From Rahnella aceris (GTDB taxonomy: Bacteria > Pseudomonadota > Gammaproteobacteria > Enterobacterales > Enterobacteriaceae), in the NCBI RefSeq assembly GCF_011684115.1, contig NZ_JAADJV010000001.1, positions 2,418,001 through 2,482,000 on the forward strand: a stretch of DNA of 64,000 nt, given 5' to 3'. This document shows positions 15,856-25,790 of the stretch, piece by piece. Both the position numbers and the translations under genes were made by a program. How positions within the stretch are numbered: position 1 is the first letter of the stretch; every line of letters begins with the position of its first letter. The notes under the pieces were generated by a model. The model was not told the origin of the DNA and did not search any database. It saw nothing but the letters and a program-made list of their open reading frames with translations.

Positions 15856-16923
15856 TTACTGCTGCGTCACCCATAACACCGGCCATTCGCCACCGCTGCT
15901 GTAACCGTCACAACTGGGTTCAGAGGCAAATGCCGCCAGCCGGAACTGTTTACCATCAAACACCCAGCGTGAAGACACGCCACAATCACCGATGCCGCGC
16001 CCTTTATCGTAAGTCGAGAGCATACCGGTTTTCGGGTCGAAATCAGCGTTGATCAGTTCCGGCGAATCATCATCTTCGCCCAGTTTGAACGGCATATTCA
16101 GCGCCAGATTGTCCATTTTATAAGGCGCCTGACGTGAAACCAGGAAGCCCAGCGCATACAGGTTATACGCGCCCATGTCGCAGTTGACAGTCATCAGGGC
16201 TTTATCGTTGCTCAGCGCGAAAATATGCACTTCCCGTTCGGAAGGGTCGAGGCTGCAATCATTATTCTCAATGGTGGCGGCGGCGTTCTGCGTGATGGCC
16301 GAAATCTCAGTTTCGGATAATGCATGCGGTTCACTGAAACGCGGCAGAACCGGCGTGGCAGGAATGGGCGGCACGGTATTCGCCGGTTTCGCACCACGAT
16401 TAATCCAGGCCGTTTTGGTGCCAACGCGCCCCTGCTGCGCATCAATGGCCAGCAAGGCGGCTTTGATCCCTTTCAGTGAAACTTCCGGTTTAACGGGCTG
16501 AGCCGGGTCAGCTTTCACTGCCAGCTGAATACTGCTGCCTTCGCGGATCGCGGCAATAAAATCATTCACCACCAGACGGTTAGTGGTGGAAAGATGTTTT
16601 TTACTGACATCCCATTCACGGTGATTAAAACTCAGTGTCTTACCGTTCATCTGCAAGCGGCTGGCAACCGGCGCATCCGTCGTCTGCTCATCACTGTTAC
16701 GCTGGTAATCAATGCTGACGGAGGATTTCCCTTCCGGCCCGGCTTCACGGGTGATTTTCATTACCAGTTCCTGCCCGTCCTGCGAATTACGCGCGACGCA
16801 GTGATTCAGGTTGTCACAGCTGACCTGCCAGTCGTTATAAATAGCCTGCAACGGCTCAGCCTGGGCGCTAAAAGCCAGCATGGTGGCCAGCAGGCATAAA
16901 GGGGCGGTTATCCATCTGCACAT
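15856..16923 (-). CDS. DUF1176 domain secreted protein
   Basis: A 355-residue exported protein with a signal peptide (cut after AFSAQA, about residue 22) and the DUF1176 organisation: an N-terminal half starting YNDWQVSCDNLNHCVA, a proline-rich linker (about 180-196) and a C-terminal half with paired cysteines (C222, C245, C322 and C344 approximately) and the GDCG and SSRWVFDG motifs. It should be periplasmic. The function of the family is unknown. It is transcribed away from the DUF3298-like gene, and the two share a 255-base divergent promoter region. Confidence 0.88.
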   Translation of the reverse strand: MCRWITAPLCLLATMLAFSAQAEPLQAIYNDWQVSCDNLNHCVARNSQDGQELVMKITREAGPEGKSSVSIDYQRNSDEQTTDAPVASRLQMNGKTLSFNHREWDVSKKHLSTTNRLVVNDFIAAIREGSSIQLAVKADPAQPVKPEVSLKGIKAALLAIDAQQGRVGTKTAWINRGAKPANTVPPIPATPVLPRFSEPHALSETEISAITQNAAATIENNDCSLDPSEREVHIFALSNDKALMTVNCDMGAYNLYALGFLVSRQAPYKMDNLALNMPFKLGEDDDSPELINADFDPKTGMLSTYDKGRGIGDCGVSSRWVFDGKQFRLAAFASEPSCDGYSSGGEWPVLWVTQQ

Positions 16924-17178
16924 TATAAGTTTCAGCTCTGTTCGAAATTATCTTTCTGATAATAGCGTAACCCTCGCCAGGAGACTGCCTTCAATGCAGC
17001 ATTTTTTACCCGAAATTATAAAGAGATACTCCACCCGCAGGGTTTGCGGCAGACAATAATTTTTCATGACATACGAGAAGCCGCAATGGTGACGCAGGGA
17101 AACTTTCAGTACACTGGCTGAGCCAAAAACAAACAATAATGGCGAAAAGGATGAAGATCATTTCTCTGGGAGATACGG

Positions 17179-18354
17179 ATGAAGTTATTGATTTTGATGA
17201 TAACGCTGTTATCACTGCCGGCGCTGGCTGAAGAGCCTCCGGTGGTGTACGCCGGCACACTGGGTAAAACCAGCATTGTCGTCGAACTCGATTTAAATAA
17301 ACCTGACGAAGTGACCGGACGGTATTTCTACCAAAAATACCGTCTGGATCTGCCGCTCAACGGAGCGCTGGATGGTCAGGAACTGAAATTACAGGAAGGT
17401 CTGGATGATTTCGACGATACACCGCGCCCTGAACTGACGCTGACCAAAGATGAAAACGGTGACTGGCAAGGCAACTGGACCAACCCGCAGGGCAAAACAC
17501 TGCCGGTTAAGTTGCAACCCGCGCAGTTACCGGCAGCCGCCACGGACGACGGCTATCTCAGTTCGCTGATCCACACCGATCCGTACGAGTATTTGCGTTT
17601 ATCCGCGCTGCAACTGAAAGCGGGCAAAAACGAAAACTTCATGGGCTATCAGCTGCAATGGTGGACGGAACCGCAATCAAAAATCAGTTTCTTTGAGATT
17701 GTCTCCGGTTATCCGGAAGCCAGTTTACCAGCCATTAACCAGAAGCTGCGCGCCCGTCTATGGCAGGAAGTCAGCGGCTGGCATGCCTGTATGCTCGGGG
17801 CAAGCCGTTTTGGTCAGGGAGAATATCAGCAAACGGTGACGCCGAAGTTCATGAGTCCCGATGTGGTCAGCATCAGCGTATTTACCTCTTATGACTGCGG
17901 CGGTGCGCATCCTGATTTCGGCGAAGCGCCGATCAACCTGAACGCCAAAACCGCAGAAACGCTGACGCTGGAAGATGTGATTTGGGTGGGCGATGGCGCA
18001 CCGTTCCACTATCTGAATGCTGAAGATCGCGCCCTTACGGGTAAAAACGATGTGGATTTCGATACCTTCGCGCAGTACCGCGATAAGAAATGGGCGCCGT
18101 GGCTGGTGAAACAACTGACCGCGGCTTATCCGCAACAGATGAAAAAGCCGACGGAAGAAAGCGAAGACGATTGTGATTATTCAGACCCGTCGATCTGGCA
18201 ATTCCCGGCCTGGTATTTCACGCAAAAAGGGCTGTATTTTGATCCGACGTTTGCCCGTGTCATGCGTTCATGCGAAGGCCCGGAATGGTCCGTTCTGCCA
18301 TGGTCTGCCATGAAAGGCCACGCGGGCAGCACCGCAATAAACCTGGAACACTGA
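17179..18354 (+). CDS. Exported protein with DUF3298-like C-terminal domain
   Basis: A 391-residue protein with a signal peptide (MKLLILMITLLSLPALA, cut near 17). The N-terminal part (about 20-110) reads as a small beta-sandwich. The remainder resembles DUF3298/RsiV-like domains: VVSISVFTSYDCGGAHP (about 232-248), a segment beginning TLTLEDVIWVG (about 265), and a C-terminal FTQKGLYFDPTFARVMRSCEGPEWSVLPW-type block. Such domains occur in lysozyme-binding anti-sigma factors and other envelope proteins. No membrane anchor is seen, so it is probably periplasmic. The function is unknown. Confidence 0.78.
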   Translation: MKLLILMITLLSLPALAEEPPVVYAGTLGKTSIVVELDLNKPDEVTGRYFYQKYRLDLPLNGALDGQELKLQEGLDDFDDTPRPELTLTKDENGDWQGNWTNPQGKTLPVKLQPAQLPAAATDDGYLSSLIHTDPYEYLRLSALQLKAGKNENFMGYQLQWWTEPQSKISFFEIVSGYPEASLPAINQKLRARLWQEVSGWHACMLGASRFGQGEYQQTVTPKFMSPDVVSISVFTSYDCGGAHPDFGEAPINLNAKTAETLTLEDVIWVGDGAPFHYLNAEDRALTGKNDVDFDTFAQYRDKKWAPWLVKQLTAAYPQQMKKPTEESEDDCDYSDPSIWQFPAWYFTQKGLYFDPTFARVMRSCEGPEWSVLPWSAMKGHAGSTAINLEH

Positions 18355-18360
18355 AATAAC

Positions 18361-18383
18361 AAAGGCACCCGCGGGTGCCTTTG
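18361..18383. terminator. Short terminator-like hairpin between convergent genes
   Basis: aaaggcaccc and gggtgccttt form a near-perfect stem around cgc, placed 6 bases after the DUF3298-like gene and before the convergent nudK end. The T-run is short. Confidence 0.7.
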
Positions 18384-18410
18384 CCTCAGATGCATTTTCG
18401 CCGGTCATCT

Positions 18411-19001
18411 TTACGCCAGCCAGCCCTGAATCTGCGCATATTGCAGCAACATAATGGTTTTACCATCTCTGATGCGGCCATCTTTGATCATCGCCAGCGC
18501 CTCGGTAAACGGCACCTCCAGCACATCAATGTCCTCGTCTTCCACGCCGCCACCGGCGTTCTGACGCTGCGACTCATCGTATTCTGCCGCGAAAAAATGC
18601 ACGATTTCGGTCACGCTGCCCGGCGACATATAGGCTTCAAACAGTTTATCTACCTTGCCCACTGCAAAACCGGTTTCTTCAATGGCTTCTTTACGGATGC
18701 AATCTTCCGGCGAATCGTTGTCGAGCAAACCGGCGCAGGTTTCCAGCAACATACCGGTCGGGTTGCCATTGACGTAGGTCGGCATACGGAACTGTCTGAT
18801 CAGCAGAACGGTTTTTTTAGGACGGTTATAAAGCAGAATAGTCGCGCCATTTCCCCGGTCATACACTTCACGGGATTGCGGCTGGCGTTCGCCATTACGT
18901 TTGATTAAATCGTAGGTGTATTTGCGAAGAACATACCAGTTATCAGAGAGTAACTGGTTTTGAACGTTTTCGATCCGGGATGACTTGTCATCAGATGACA
19001 T
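18411..19001 (-). CDS. nudK: GDP-mannose pyrophosphatase NudK (Nudix hydrolase)
   Basis: A 196-residue ADP-ribose/GDP-mannose type Nudix hydrolase that cleaves GDP-mannose to GMP and mannose-1-phosphate. The Nudix box occupies residues 91-113 ([10 protein letters not shown] start, then REL-like KEAIEETG), with the metal-binding EE pair at 108-109. The proline-rich ETCAGLLD entry and the SPGSVTE loop (about 126-132) are typical of the NudK/NudF subgroup. The length is close to that of the E. coli protein (191 aa). It is monocistronic or co-transcribed with the small HTH gene 70 bases upstream. Confidence 0.93.
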   Translation of the reverse strand: MSSDDKSSRIENVQNQLLSDNWYVLRKYTYDLIKRNGERQPQSREVYDRGNGATILLYNRPKKTVLLIRQFRMPTYVNGNPTGMLLETCAGLLDNDSPEDCIRKEAIEETGFAVGKVDKLFEAYMSPGSVTEIVHFFAAEYDESQRQNAGGGVEDEDIDVLEVPFTEALAMIKDGRIRDGKTIMLLQYAQIQGWLA

Positions 19002-19071
19002 AAAGCGTGCCTCCGCTCAGAGGGTGAGAGAAGCCAGACATCATAGCGGCATTACACCGCGCACGCCAGAT

Positions 19072-19362
19072 TCAGCCGTGCTCAATTGCATTAAGCAGTT
19101 GTTCCCGATGGCGTTCAACCCACTTCGCATCCAGCGGCCCCCAGCCGGAAAGCTGATAATAACCGTCATTATTGCGCACACCCTGCTGCACAAATTCCAG
19201 TTCGACACCCATACCCGGTAGCGCTTTCAGTACGTCCTGCAAGGTGCGGCGCGGCCAGCCGGTGATTTCCATCAGTTTTGGTACGTTCGGTTTTTGTTCA
19301 GAGTCCAGCAACCAGCAAAGGTAGAGACGACGGGCGAAAACCGAATTTAACATCAAACTCAT
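19072..19362 (-). CDS. Small winged helix-turn-helix protein
   Basis: A 96-residue protein with a helix-turn-helix at about 25-48 (KPNVPKLMEITGWPRRTLQDVLKAL), followed by a beta-wing (VELEFVQQG, then GYYQLSGWG). This is the plan of a small winged-helix DNA-binding protein. I do not recognise a characterised orthologue. It lies upstream of nudK on the same strand and divergently from acrD, so either is a possible target, but no operator can be assigned. Confidence 0.78.
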   Translation of the reverse strand: MSLMLNSVFARRLYLCWLLDSEQKPNVPKLMEITGWPRRTLQDVLKALPGMGVELEFVQQGVRNNDGYYQLSGWGPLDAKWVERHREQLLNAIEHG

Positions 19363-19705
<343 letters not shown>

Positions 19706-22700
19706 ATGGCTAACTTTTTTATCGATCGCCCAATCTTTGCCTGGGTTTTAGCGATCATCATTTCCTTGTCCGGCGCACTCGCTATCTATTTTCTGCCGGT
19801 TGAACAGTATCCCGATCTGGCTCCGCCAAACGTCAGGATTTCTGCAACCTATCCCGGCGCATCAGCACAAACATTAGAAAATACCGTTACCCAGATTATC
19901 GAACAGAACATGACCGGCCTCGATAATCTGATGTACATGTCATCGCAAAGCAGTAATGACGGTAAGTCGCAGATAACCCTGAGCTTTACCGCCGGTACCG
20001 ATCCCAACGAAGCGCTGCAACAGGTGCAAAACCAGTTGCAGCAGGCGCTGAAACGCCTGCCGCAGGACGTGCAGACGCAGGGTGTGACGGTGTCAAAAAC
20101 CGGTGATACCAACCTGATGATGGTGGCGTTTGTCTCCACCGACGGCAGCATGGATAAGCAGGATATCGCCGACTATGTGGCGTCCAACATTCAGGATCCG
20201 CTGAGCCGCGTGCCCGGCGTCGGCAGCATTGATGCTTACGGTTCACAGTACGCGATGCGCATCTGGCTGGATCCGGACAAGCTCAATAATTACCAGCTGA
20301 CCACCGCCGATGTGGTCACCGCCATCAAAGCGCAAAACAGTCAGGTCGCTGTCGGTCAGCTCGGCGGCGCACCTTCGGTGGATTTTCAGGCCCTGAATGC
20401 CACCATTAATGCCCAGGCACAGTTACAGACGCCGGAACAGTTCCGCCAGATCACCCTGAAAGTGAATCAGGACGGTTCGCAGGTCAAACTTGGGGATGTT
20501 TCCACCATCGGTCTCGGCGCGGAAAACTACGCCCTGCTCAGCCGTTATAACGGACAGGCTGCGTCAGGGATGGGCGTTAAACTGGCGTCCGGTGCCAACG
20601 AACTGCAAACCGACAAAGCCGTCCGTGCGCGCCTTGATGAGCTTTCTCACTATTATCCGCACGGTCTGAAAGCCGAAATCGCTTACGAGACCACGCCGTT
20701 TGTTAAAGCGGCGATCACCGACGTGGTGAAAACGCTGTTTGAAGCGATCGTGCTGGTGTTCCTGGTGATGTATCTGTTCCTGCAAAACTTCCGCGCTACG
20801 CTGATCCCGACAATTGCCGTGCCGGTGGTCTTGCTGGGGACGTTCGCCGTGCTGCATCAGTTCGGTTACAGCATCAATACTCTGACGATGTTCGCGATGG
20901 TGCTCGCCATCGGCCTGCTGGTGGATGATGCCATCGTGGTGGTGGAAAACGTCGAGCGCGTGATGAGTGAAGAAGGCCTCAGCCCCAGAGAGGCCACGCG
21001 AAAATCGATGGGACAAATTCAGAGTGCGCTGGTCGGTATCACCATGGTGCTGTCGGCGGTGTTCGTGCCGATGGCATTCTTCGGCGGCACTACCGGCGCG
21101 ATTTACCGTCAGTTCTCCATCACCATTGTCTCGGCGATGGTGCTGTCAGTGTTCGTCGCGCTGACGCTGACACCAGCGCTGTGCTCGACCATTCTCAAAC
21201 CTGTCGCGCAGGGACATCATCACGGTAAACGCGGTTTCTTCGGCTGGTTTAACCGCATGTTTGACCGCAACGCGCGTCGCTACGAAAACGGCGTGGCGAG
21301 GGTTCTGCGTAACAGCCTGCGTTATATGCTGGGATATGCCGCACTGGTCGCCTTGCTGGCAGTGATGTTTATCAAACTGCCCACCTCCTTCCTGCCGATG
21401 GAAGACCGTGGCGTGTTCACTGTTCAGGTTCAGTTGCCGCCGGGTTCAACGCTGCAGCAGACACAAAAAGTGGTGGAAAAGGTCGAAAAGTATTTCCTGA
21501 CTGAAGATAAGAAAGACGTGCTTTCGGTGTTCTCAACCATCGGTGCTGGCCCCGGCGGTAACGGGCAAAACGTTGCGCGTATGTTCGTGCGCCTGACGCC
21601 ATGGGATGAACGCACCGGCACCGACGATTCTTCCTTTGCACTGATTGAGCGGGCGACCAAAGCGTTTAACAAGATAACCGAAGCCCGCGTGATCGCCAGC
21701 AGCCCGCCTGCAATCAACGGTCTGGGCAGCGCCACCGGCTTTGATATGGAATTACAGGACCACGCCGGGCTTGGTCATGATGCGCTGATGGCGGCGCGCG
21801 ATCAGTTGCTGGCCATGACATCCAAAGACAGCAACCTGACCCGCGTGCGTCACAACGGTCTGGATGACAGCCCGCAGTTGCAGATCGATATCGATCAGGT
21901 GAAAGCGCAGGCGCTGGGCGTGGCTATCTCTGATATCAACAGCACGCTGAGTACCGCGTGGGGCTCAACCTACGTCAATGACTTCGTTGACCGTGGCCGT
22001 GTGAAGAAAGTCTACGTGCAGGCCGCTGCACAATACCGCATGCTGCCGGACGATATTGACCGCTGGTATGTGCGAAACTCCGCCGGAACCATGGTGCCCT
22101 TCTCCGCTTTCGCCACGTCGAAATGGCTGACAGGTTCGCCGCGTCTTGAGCGTTACAACGGCTATTCCGCGCTGGAAATTGTCGGTGAACCGGCAACGGG
22201 CATCAGCAGCGGTACTGCGATGGATGACATGGAAAAACTGGTCGCGAAGTTGCCGGTGGGTATTGGTCTGGAATGGACCGGTCTGTCGTATCAGGAAAGA
22301 CTGTCAGGTTCTCAGGCACCGGCGCTGTATGCGATTTCCCTGCTGGTGGTGTTCCTGTGTCTGGCGGCGTTGTACGAGAGCTGGTCCATTCCGTTCTCCG
22401 TCATGCTGGTGGTGCCGCTCGGCGTGCTCGGCGCGGTAATTGCCACCTGGCTGCGCGGGCTGGAAAACGATGTGTATTTCCAGGTCGGTATGCTGACCAT
22501 CATCGGTTTGTCAGCGAAGAACGCCATTCTGATTGTCGAATTTGCCAATGACCTGAATGTTCGCGGGAAGGAACTGCTGGAGGCCACGCTCGAAGCCGCC
22601 AGAATGCGTCTGCGTCCGATTCTGATGACCTCGCTGGCATTTGTTTTCGGCGTTCTGCCGATGGCGACCAGCATGGGGGCCGGTTCAGGCAGCCAGCACG

Positions 22701-22861
22701 CCGTCGGTACCGGTGTGATCGGCGGGATGATTTCCGCCACGGTGCTGGCGATTTTCTTCGTACCGCTGTTCTTTGTATTGATTCGGCGTCGTTTTCCGGG
22801 CAAACACACTGCACCGGTAATTGCTGATATCGTGGAAACAGTCCCCGCTGAACACCGGTAA
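19706..22861 (+). CDS. acrD: RND multidrug efflux permease AcrD
   Basis: A 1051-residue inner-membrane proton-driven pump that exports aminoglycosides and other polar compounds, working with AcrA and TolC encoded elsewhere. The sequence follows E. coli AcrD (1037 aa) closely from [16 protein letters not shown] onward. It has twelve membrane helices, two large periplasmic porter loops, and the proton-relay aspartate pair at about residues 407-408 ([13 protein letters not shown]). The neighbours ypfM-yffB-dapE also match the E. coli acrD locus, which separates it from acrB. There is no membrane-fusion gene alongside. A strong terminator follows 20 bases after the stop. Its regulator (BaeSR in E. 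coli) is not in the window. Confidence 0.95.
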   Translation: MANFFIDRPIFAWVLAIIISLSGALAIYFLPVEQYPDLAPPNVRISATYPGASAQTLENTVTQIIEQNMTGLDNLMYMSSQSSNDGKSQITLSFTAGTDPNEALQQVQNQLQQALKRLPQDVQTQGVTVSKTGDTNLMMVAFVSTDGSMDKQDIADYVASNIQDPLSRVPGVGSIDAYGSQYAMRIWLDPDKLNNYQLTTADVVTAIKAQNSQVAVGQLGGAPSVDFQALNATINAQAQLQTPEQFRQITLKVNQDGSQVKLGDVSTIGLGAENYALLSRYNGQAASGMGVKLASGANELQTDKAVRARLDELSHYYPHGLKAEIAYETTPFVKAAITDVVKTLFEAIVLVFLVMYLFLQNFRATLIPTIAVPVVLLGTFAVLHQFGYSINTLTMFAMVLAIGLLVDDAIVVVENVERVMSEEGLSPREATRKSMGQIQSALVGITMVLSAVFVPMAFFGGTTGAIYRQFSITIVSAMVLSVFVALTLTPALCSTILKPVAQGHHHGKRGFFGWFNRMFDRNARRYENGVARVLRNSLRYMLGYAALVALLAVMFIKLPTSFLPMEDRGVFTVQVQLPPGSTLQQTQKVVEKVEKYFLTEDKKDVLSVFSTIGAGPGGNGQNVARMFVRLTPWDERTGTDDSSFALIERATKAFNKITEARVIASSPPAINGLGSATGFDMELQDHAGLGHDALMAARDQLLAMTSKDSNLTRVRHNGLDDSPQLQIDIDQVKAQALGVAISDINSTLSTAWGSTYVNDFVDRGRVKKVYVQAAAQYRMLPDDIDRWYVRNSAGTMVPFSAFATSKWLTGSPRLERYNGYSALEIVGEPATGISSGTAMDDMEKLVAKLPVGIGLEWTGLSYQERLSGSQAPALYAISLLVVFLCLAALYESWSIPFSVMLVVPLGVLGAVIATWLRGLENDVYFQVGMLTIIGLSAKNAILIVEFANDLNVRGKELLEATLEAARMRLRPILMTSLAFVFGVLPMATSMGAGSGSQHAVGTGVIGGMISATVLAIFFVPLFFVLIRRRFPGKHTAPVIADIVETVPAEHR

Positions 22862-22881
22862 AACGCCGGATCGCAGGCAAC

Positions 22882-22916
22882 AAAAAAGGCGTTAATTCAC
22901 ATTAACGCCTTTTTTA
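22882..22916. terminator. Terminator after acrD
   Basis: aaaaaaggcgttaat and attaacgcctttttt pair over 15 bases around a 4-nt loop. This is a strong bidirectional terminator between acrD and ypfM. Confidence 0.95.
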
Positions 22917-23051
22917 TTCATGATTTACTGGCGTGAGAATCGTCGCTAAATGCAACGTAATGGTCTTCCTGAACAAACGTTTTTATAATGACGTGCTGCA
23001 CTGAGAATAAATCTTTTCTTTGCTTTGCTTTGTCGGTAACGATGTGGGCAA

Positions 23052-23111
23052 TTACGCTTTCAACATACGGTCGATAAAGTCTTTCCAGTGACCTAATTCT
23101 TGCTCTAACAT
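23052..23111 (-). CDS. ypfM: Small protein YpfM
   Basis: A 19-codon frame, MLEQELGHWKDFIDRMLKA, with GGGGAG five bases before its ATG. It matches the E. coli 19-residue protein YpfM (same length; shared ELG-WKDFI-ML core) and occupies the same place, antisense between acrD and yffB. YpfM is known to be expressed in E. coli as a membrane-associated or soluble amphipathic small protein; its function is not established. It is far too short for routine gene calling. Confidence 0.9.
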   Translation of the reverse strand: MLEQELGHWKDFIDRMLKA

Positions 23112-23311
23112 TTTACTCCCCTTGATTGGACGCTGGCAGTATACGTTTATTTTTTGACCATGCAAAAACTCCGTGACTAATTTTTAAGCGCGATCACAAT
23201 CCCGCCCCGTCTGGATCCTGCCGGCGTTTTGCCTCATTATGTGTCCTTCTCTGACGCCACTTATCAGCGCAGCTAAAAAGCGCTTATTTTACTGACAGGT
23301 TACGTTTTTCT

Positions 23312-23695
23312 ATGGCAACAACTTCAGCTCAAAACTCATTTATTCTCTACGGCATAAAAAATTGCGACACCGTTAAGAAAGCCCGCCGCTGGCTGGAAGA
23401 AAACGGTGTTGAATGCCAGTTTCATGATTATCGGGTCGAAGGGCTGGATGCCGCGTTGCTGCAGGATTTGTTAGATAAACAAGGCTGGGAAGCGATGCTC
23501 AATACCCGTGGCACCACCTGGCGCAAGCTCGATGAGGCCACGCGCGCAGCCTGTGATAACGAAGCCAGCGCCAAAGCGCTGATGCTCGAACATCCGGCTG
23601 TCATCAAACGTCCGTTTTTACTGGCGCCAGAAGGCCAGTCTCTGCTGGGATTCAAACCAGAAAGCTATCAGCAATTCCTTGCACAGGTGAAGTAA
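23312..23695 (+). CDS. yffB: ArsC/Spx-family protein YffB
   Basis: A 127-residue thioredoxin-fold protein of the ArsC family. The single N-terminal cysteine C18 ([11 protein letters not shown]) and the KRPFLL segment (about 98-103) are typical. E. coli YffB binds glutathione rather than reducing arsenate, so arsenate reductase activity should not be assumed. The gene ends one base before dapE and is part of the yffB-dapE operon. It has about 7 residues more at the N-terminus than E. coli YffB (118 aa). Confidence 0.93.
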   Translation: MATTSAQNSFILYGIKNCDTVKKARRWLEENGVECQFHDYRVEGLDAALLQDLLDKQGWEAMLNTRGTTWRKLDEATRAACDNEASAKALMLEHPAVIKRPFLLAPEGQSLLGFKPESYQQFLAQVK

Positions 23696-23696
23696 C

Positions 23697-24824
23697 ATGA
23701 GTTGTCCGGTTCTCGATTTAGCGCAACAGTTAATCCGCCGCCCTTCCCTCAGCCCGGACGATGCGGGTTGCCAGGAGATTATGATTGCCCGCCTTGAGGC
23801 CATTGGTTTTCACATTGAGCCGATGCATTTTGGCGATACCCTGAATTTCTGGGCGACACGTGGTGAAGGCAAAACCCTGGCCTTTGCCGGGCATACCGAT
23901 GTGGTCCCTACCGGCGATCATAAGCTGTGGGTTACCGGCCCGTTTGAGCCAACGCTGCGCGACGGCATGCTGTATGGTCGCGGCGCGGCAGACATGAAAG
24001 GCTCACTGGCGGCGATGGTAGTAGCAGCAGAGCGGTTTGTCGCCGCCAATCCCCATCATCAGGGTCGTCTGGCTTTTCTCATCACTTCTGATGAAGAAGC
24101 CAGCGCCGTCAACGGCACCGTCAAAGTGGTCAACGCGCTGATGGCACGCAATGAGCGCCTTGATTACTGTCTGGTCGGCGAGCCTTCCAGCACCACGCGC
24201 GTCGGCGATATTGTGAAAAATGGCCGTCGCGGTTCCATGACCGCCAACCTGCATGTGCATGGCGTTCAGGGGCATGTGGCGTATCCGCATCTGGCGGATA
24301 ATCCGGTACACCGCGCCATGCCCGCGCTGAATGAGCTGGTCGCCACCGTGTGGGATAATGGTAACGAATTCTTCCCGCCAACCAGCATGCAAATTGCCAA
24401 TATCAACGCGGGCACCGGCAGCAACAACGTCATTCCGGGCGAACTTTATGTGCAGTTCAACTTCCGTTTCAGCACCGAGCTGACTGATGCCATCATCAAA
24501 CAGCGCGTCGCCGAATTACTGGATCGCCATAACCTGCAATACACCCTGAACTGGGTGGTTTCCGGCCAGCCATTCCTGACATCACGCGGTGAGCTGGTGG
24601 ATGCCGTAGTCAATGCGGTGCGCCATTACAGTGAAATCACGCCGGAACTGCAAACTACCGGTGGTACCTCTGACGGGCGTTTTATCGCGCTGATGGGGGC
24701 GCAGGTGGTTGAACTCGGGCCGGTCAACGCGACTATCCACAAAATCAATGAATGCGTACATGCCGCCGATCTGCAGGTGCTCAGCCGCATGTATCAGCGC
24801 ATCATGGAACAATTAGTCGCATGA
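23697..24824 (+). CDS. dapE: Succinyl-diaminopimelate desuccinylase
   Basis: DapE removes succinate from N-succinyl-LL-diaminopimelate in lysine and peptidoglycan precursor synthesis; dapA, an earlier step, lies 10 kb away in this window. It is 375 residues long, as in E. coli. The dinuclear zinc ligands are visible: H66 and D68 ([11 protein letters not shown]), D99 (GRGAADMKG) and the E133-E134 pair ([10 protein letters not shown]), with a C-terminal [12 protein letters not shown] histidine. It starts one base after the yffB stop and overlaps the next gene by ATGA. Confidence 0.97.
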   Translation: MSCPVLDLAQQLIRRPSLSPDDAGCQEIMIARLEAIGFHIEPMHFGDTLNFWATRGEGKTLAFAGHTDVVPTGDHKLWVTGPFEPTLRDGMLYGRGAADMKGSLAAMVVAAERFVAANPHHQGRLAFLITSDEEASAVNGTVKVVNALMARNERLDYCLVGEPSSTTRVGDIVKNGRRGSMTANLHVHGVQGHVAYPHLADNPVHRAMPALNELVATVWDNGNEFFPPTSMQIANINAGTGSNNVIPGELYVQFNFRFSTELTDAIIKQRVAELLDRHNLQYTLNWVVSGQPFLTSRGELVDAVVNAVRHYSEITPELQTTGGTSDGRFIALMGAQVVELGPVNATIHKINECVHAADLQVLSRMYQRIMEQLVA

Positions 24825-25495
24825 TCACTCACGAGATGCTGACCGGACGCTCCGCTGCGCATCTGGTGATTATCGGCGACGGGCCGCATCGTTTGCAGAA
24901 GGAAGCGGCGCAGGCATTCAAAAAAATGCGTCTGGCAGCCCGTGAAGCCGGTTTTGACTTGCAACCGGCCAGCACCTTTCGTGATTTCGATCGGCAACTG
25001 GCTATCTGGAATGGCAAATTTCGCGGCGAGCGACCAGTATTAGATAAGAACAGTCAGCCGGTGGATGTCAGCGCGCTGACGACAGCAGAACGTTGCGAGC
25101 TGATTTTGCGCTGGTCTGCGCTGCCGGGTGCAAGCCGTCACCACTGGGGCAGTGACCTGGATGTCTACGATCCTTCATTGTTACCGGCAGGCAAGACGCT
25201 GCAACTGGAGCCGTGGGAATATGAAGAAGGCGGGTATTTTTATCCGCTGAACCAATGGATGTCAGCGCATATGACAGAATATGGTTTTTACCGGCCGTAT
25301 GCGGAAGATCGAGGCGGTGTGGCTGTCGAACCCTGGCATCTGAGTTACCGCCCGCTGGCGGCAGAATGTGAAAAACAGCTTACGCCGCAGGTGTTGATCA
25401 GTTCCTGGACCGGAAAAGACGTCGCTGCTGCAGACTGGTTAGCCGGGCAAATGGACACTCTTTTCCCGCGATTTATCGCCCTCTCACCCTTTTAA
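24821..25495 (+). CDS. M15-family D-alanyl-D-alanine carboxypeptidase/endopeptidase
   Basis: A 224-residue zinc peptidase of the VanY/M15 family that would trim D-Ala-containing peptides of peptidoglycan. The zinc motif [10 protein letters not shown] gives H107 and D114 as ligands; EPWH supplies the catalytic E170 and third ligand H173. No signal peptide is visible, so it would act in the cytoplasm on recycled peptides or be exported by another route. The start is the ATG in ATGA at the dapE stop, which couples the two genes. An earlier in-frame ATG inside dapE has no support. The placement after dapE fits a peptidoglycan role. Confidence 0.9.
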   Translation: MITHEMLTGRSAAHLVIIGDGPHRLQKEAAQAFKKMRLAAREAGFDLQPASTFRDFDRQLAIWNGKFRGERPVLDKNSQPVDVSALTTAERCELILRWSALPGASRHHWGSDLDVYDPSLLPAGKTLQLEPWEYEEGGYFYPLNQWMSAHMTEYGFYRPYAEDRGGVAVEPWHLSYRPLAAECEKQLTPQVLISSWTGKDVAAADWLAGQMDTLFPRFIALSPF

Positions 25496-25505
25496 GGAGT
25501 ACACC

Positions 25506-25691
25506 ATGGAGTGGATTAAAGATTACTGGTGGATCGTTCTGATCATTCTGGTCGGCATGTTTATCAGCGGCATCAAAGAGCTGAACCGCGTTGATGTGAA
25601 AAAGTTCCTGAAAGATAAACCTGAGATCCCGCCGCATCGCGACAACAATGCCGAGTGGGATAAAGATGACGACTGGCCAAAGAAAAAGTAA
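25506..25691 (+). CDS. ypfN: UPF0370 membrane protein YpfN
   Basis: A 61-residue protein with one N-terminal membrane helix (about 6-24, [18 protein letters not shown]) and a charged, lysine- and aspartate-rich cytoplasmic tail. It matches E. coli YpfN (66 aa, UPF0370), of unknown function. It begins 10 bases after the peptidase gene with AAGGAG upstream of its ATG, and ends the yffB-dapE-peptidase-ypfN operon. Confidence 0.95.
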   Translation: MEWIKDYWWIVLIILVGMFISGIKELNRVDVKKFLKDKPEIPPHRDNNAEWDKDDDWPKKK

Positions 25692-25790
25692 TCCCACCCC
25701 GGTAGCATCTCACTTTTAATCAATATTAGTCGGCGGATAATCTAGCGATTCTCCGCCGATTGACTTTACCTCCTGCCGTTATCATTCAAC

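Noticed and set aside
23312..23695. Arsenate reductase in an arsenic-resistance context
   Set aside because: The yffB product has the ArsC fold, but there are no ars genes nearby and the E. coli orthologue lacks arsenate reductase activity.
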